Of a DNA stretch of 7,264 nt, positions 6,987-7,264 are shown in pieces (positions within the stretch are counted from its first letter, which is position 1; every line of letters starts with the position of its first letter). The notes below the pieces were generated by a model. It was given only the letters and a program-made list of their open reading frames with translations. It was not told the DNA's origin and searched no databases. The DNA is taken from NCBI GenBank assembly GCA_002314455.1, contig DCFZ01000054.1:8910-16173 (forward strand). Reading direction: 5' to 3'. Made by a program: the position numbers and the translations under genes. The stretch is from Lentisphaeria bacterium UBA1791 (GTDB lineage Bacteria > Verrucomicrobiota > Lentisphaeria > Victivallales > Victivallaceae).

Positions 6987-7078
6987 GGAGAGATGGCTGA
7001 GTGGCCGAAAGCAACGGTTTGCTAAACCGTCGTACGGGTAACACCGTACCGAGGGTTCGAATCCCTCTCTCTCCGCCA
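6987..7078 (+). tRNA. tRNA-Ser(GCU), CCA encoded
   Basis: A complete class II tRNA can be folded by eye. The acceptor stem is GGAGAGA (6987-6993) with TCTCTCC (7068-7074), all seven pairs matched, then discriminator G7075 and encoded CCA (7076-7078). The anticodon stem ACGGT/ACCGT (7014-7018, 7026-7030) encloses the loop TTGCTAA with anticodon GCT at 7021-7023. A 6-bp variable arm, GTACGG/CCGTAC (7032-7037, 7044-7049), is the serine hallmark. The T arm is GAGGG-TTCGAAT-CCCTC (7051-7067). It reads AGC and AGU serine codons. A37 follows U36, so it is an expected t6A substrate of the pathway that includes the tsaD product. Confidence 0.97.
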
Positions 7079-7101
7079 TGTTTCTGAGAAAGACGGGCTT
7101 C

Positions 7102-7213
7102 AGAATTCCCGCTTACCGCAAAAGGGCTGAAAACTTGATTGAAAATCAGTTTTCAGCCCCTTTTGCTTTTCGCGCTGACGCGCTCACCGCCATCGGCGGA
7201 AAGCGGGGATTCT
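7102..7213. repeat. Imperfect 18-base inverted repeat enclosing three hairpins
   Basis: The left arm at 7102-7119 (AGAATTCCCGCTTACCGC) and the right arm at 7196-7213 (GCGGAAAGCGGGGATTCT) are reverse complements at 16 of 18 positions. Between them lie the terminator hairpin (7118-7166), a small CGCG-CTGA-CGCG palindrome (7171-7182) and a perfect CCGCC-ATC-GGCGG hairpin (7187-7199) that shares bases with the right arm. Competing or nested folds are possible. No clear target-site duplication flanks the arms and no protein is encoded. It could be a small non-autonomous repeat of the MITE or REP kind, or simply a structured tRNA 3' trailer. The arms are seen directly; the mobile reading is inference. 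Confidence 0.5.
7118..7170 (+). terminator. Strong hairpin terminator after tRNA-Ser, possibly bidirectional
   Basis: An 18-base arm at 7118-7135 (GCAAAAGGGCTGAAAACT) pairs with 7148-7166 except for one bulged C. The stem continues inward as GATT/AATC (7137-7140, 7144-7147) around a three-base loop. CCCTTTTGCTTTT on the right side supplies T-runs for plus-strand termination. On the minus strand the same stem also ends in CCCTTTT, so it could stop transcription from either side. It begins 40 bases after the tRNA CCA end and most likely ends the tRNA transcript. Confidence 0.8.
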
Positions 7214-7264
7214 TTGTCAAGGGTTGCGCTCGGCTTCACCTCGCGCTCGTCGCTTTGCTCCGTC
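7214..7264. other. GC-rich window-edge stretch with imperfect repeats, no supported gene
   Basis: GCGCTCG occurs at 7226-7232 and again at 7243-7249, each followed by a GCTT-like run (GGCTT, then TCGCTTT), giving a 17-base imperfect tandem pattern. The minus strand is open from the right edge at 7263 to a TGA at 7153-7155 (36 codons), but that stop lies inside the terminator stem and the peptide is rich in charged and polar residues without a recognisable motif. It may be the edge of a dispersed repeat or the tail of a gene outside the window. Confidence 0.3.

Noticed and set aside
6843..7070. 11-base direct repeat AATCCCTCTCT at 6843-6853 and at 7060-7070 in the tRNA 3' half, considered as an attachment-site pair
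   Set aside because: The intervening segment is too short for an element and holds only promoters and the tRNA. The first copy is explained as the complement of the ABC ribosome binding site, so chance is likely.

Overview
The window looks like ordinary bacterial chromosome. The protein genes are GC-rich (about 60% by eye), tightly packed and strongly biased to codons ending in G or C, while the spacers at both ends are AT-rich. Lineage cannot be fixed from this sequence. A Gram-negative-like genome, possibly of the PVC/Lentisphaerota kind, is my guess from overall protein style only. I see no insertion sequence, phage gene, CRISPR array, toxin-antitoxin pair or defence island.

Positions 192-5201 hold five plus-strand genes that read as one operon: a DUF1015-family protein, tsaD (tRNA t6A synthesis), gph (HAD phosphatase), cca (tRNA 3'-end nucleotidyltransferase) and radC (JAMM/MPN-domain protein). 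The gaps are 20, 12 and 9 bases, and the last pair overlaps by 8 bases. An AT-rich leader with a perfect TATAAT box lies upstream of the first gene. Two of the five genes act directly on tRNA.

Positions 5198-6841 hold one minus-strand gene, an ABC exporter half-transporter (membrane domain plus ATPase). It converges on radC with a 4-base overlap, so no terminator fits between them. Its promoter shares the 6842-6986 spacer with the divergent promoter of a tRNA gene.

Positions 6987-7078 encode tRNA-Ser(GCU) with its CCA in the DNA. Its anticodon ends in U36 and is followed by A37, so it should be a substrate of the t6A pathway that includes TsaD. A strong hairpin with T-runs follows at 7118-7170, and an imperfect 18-base inverted repeat surrounds it (7102-7119 and 7196-7213). 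The last 50 bases are a GC-rich imperfect repeat with no supported gene.

I did not find a clearly new system. The points most worth checking are the nested structured element after the tRNA, the place of the poorly characterised DUF1015 gene at the head of a tRNA-maturation operon, and the substrate of the lone ABC half-transporter.
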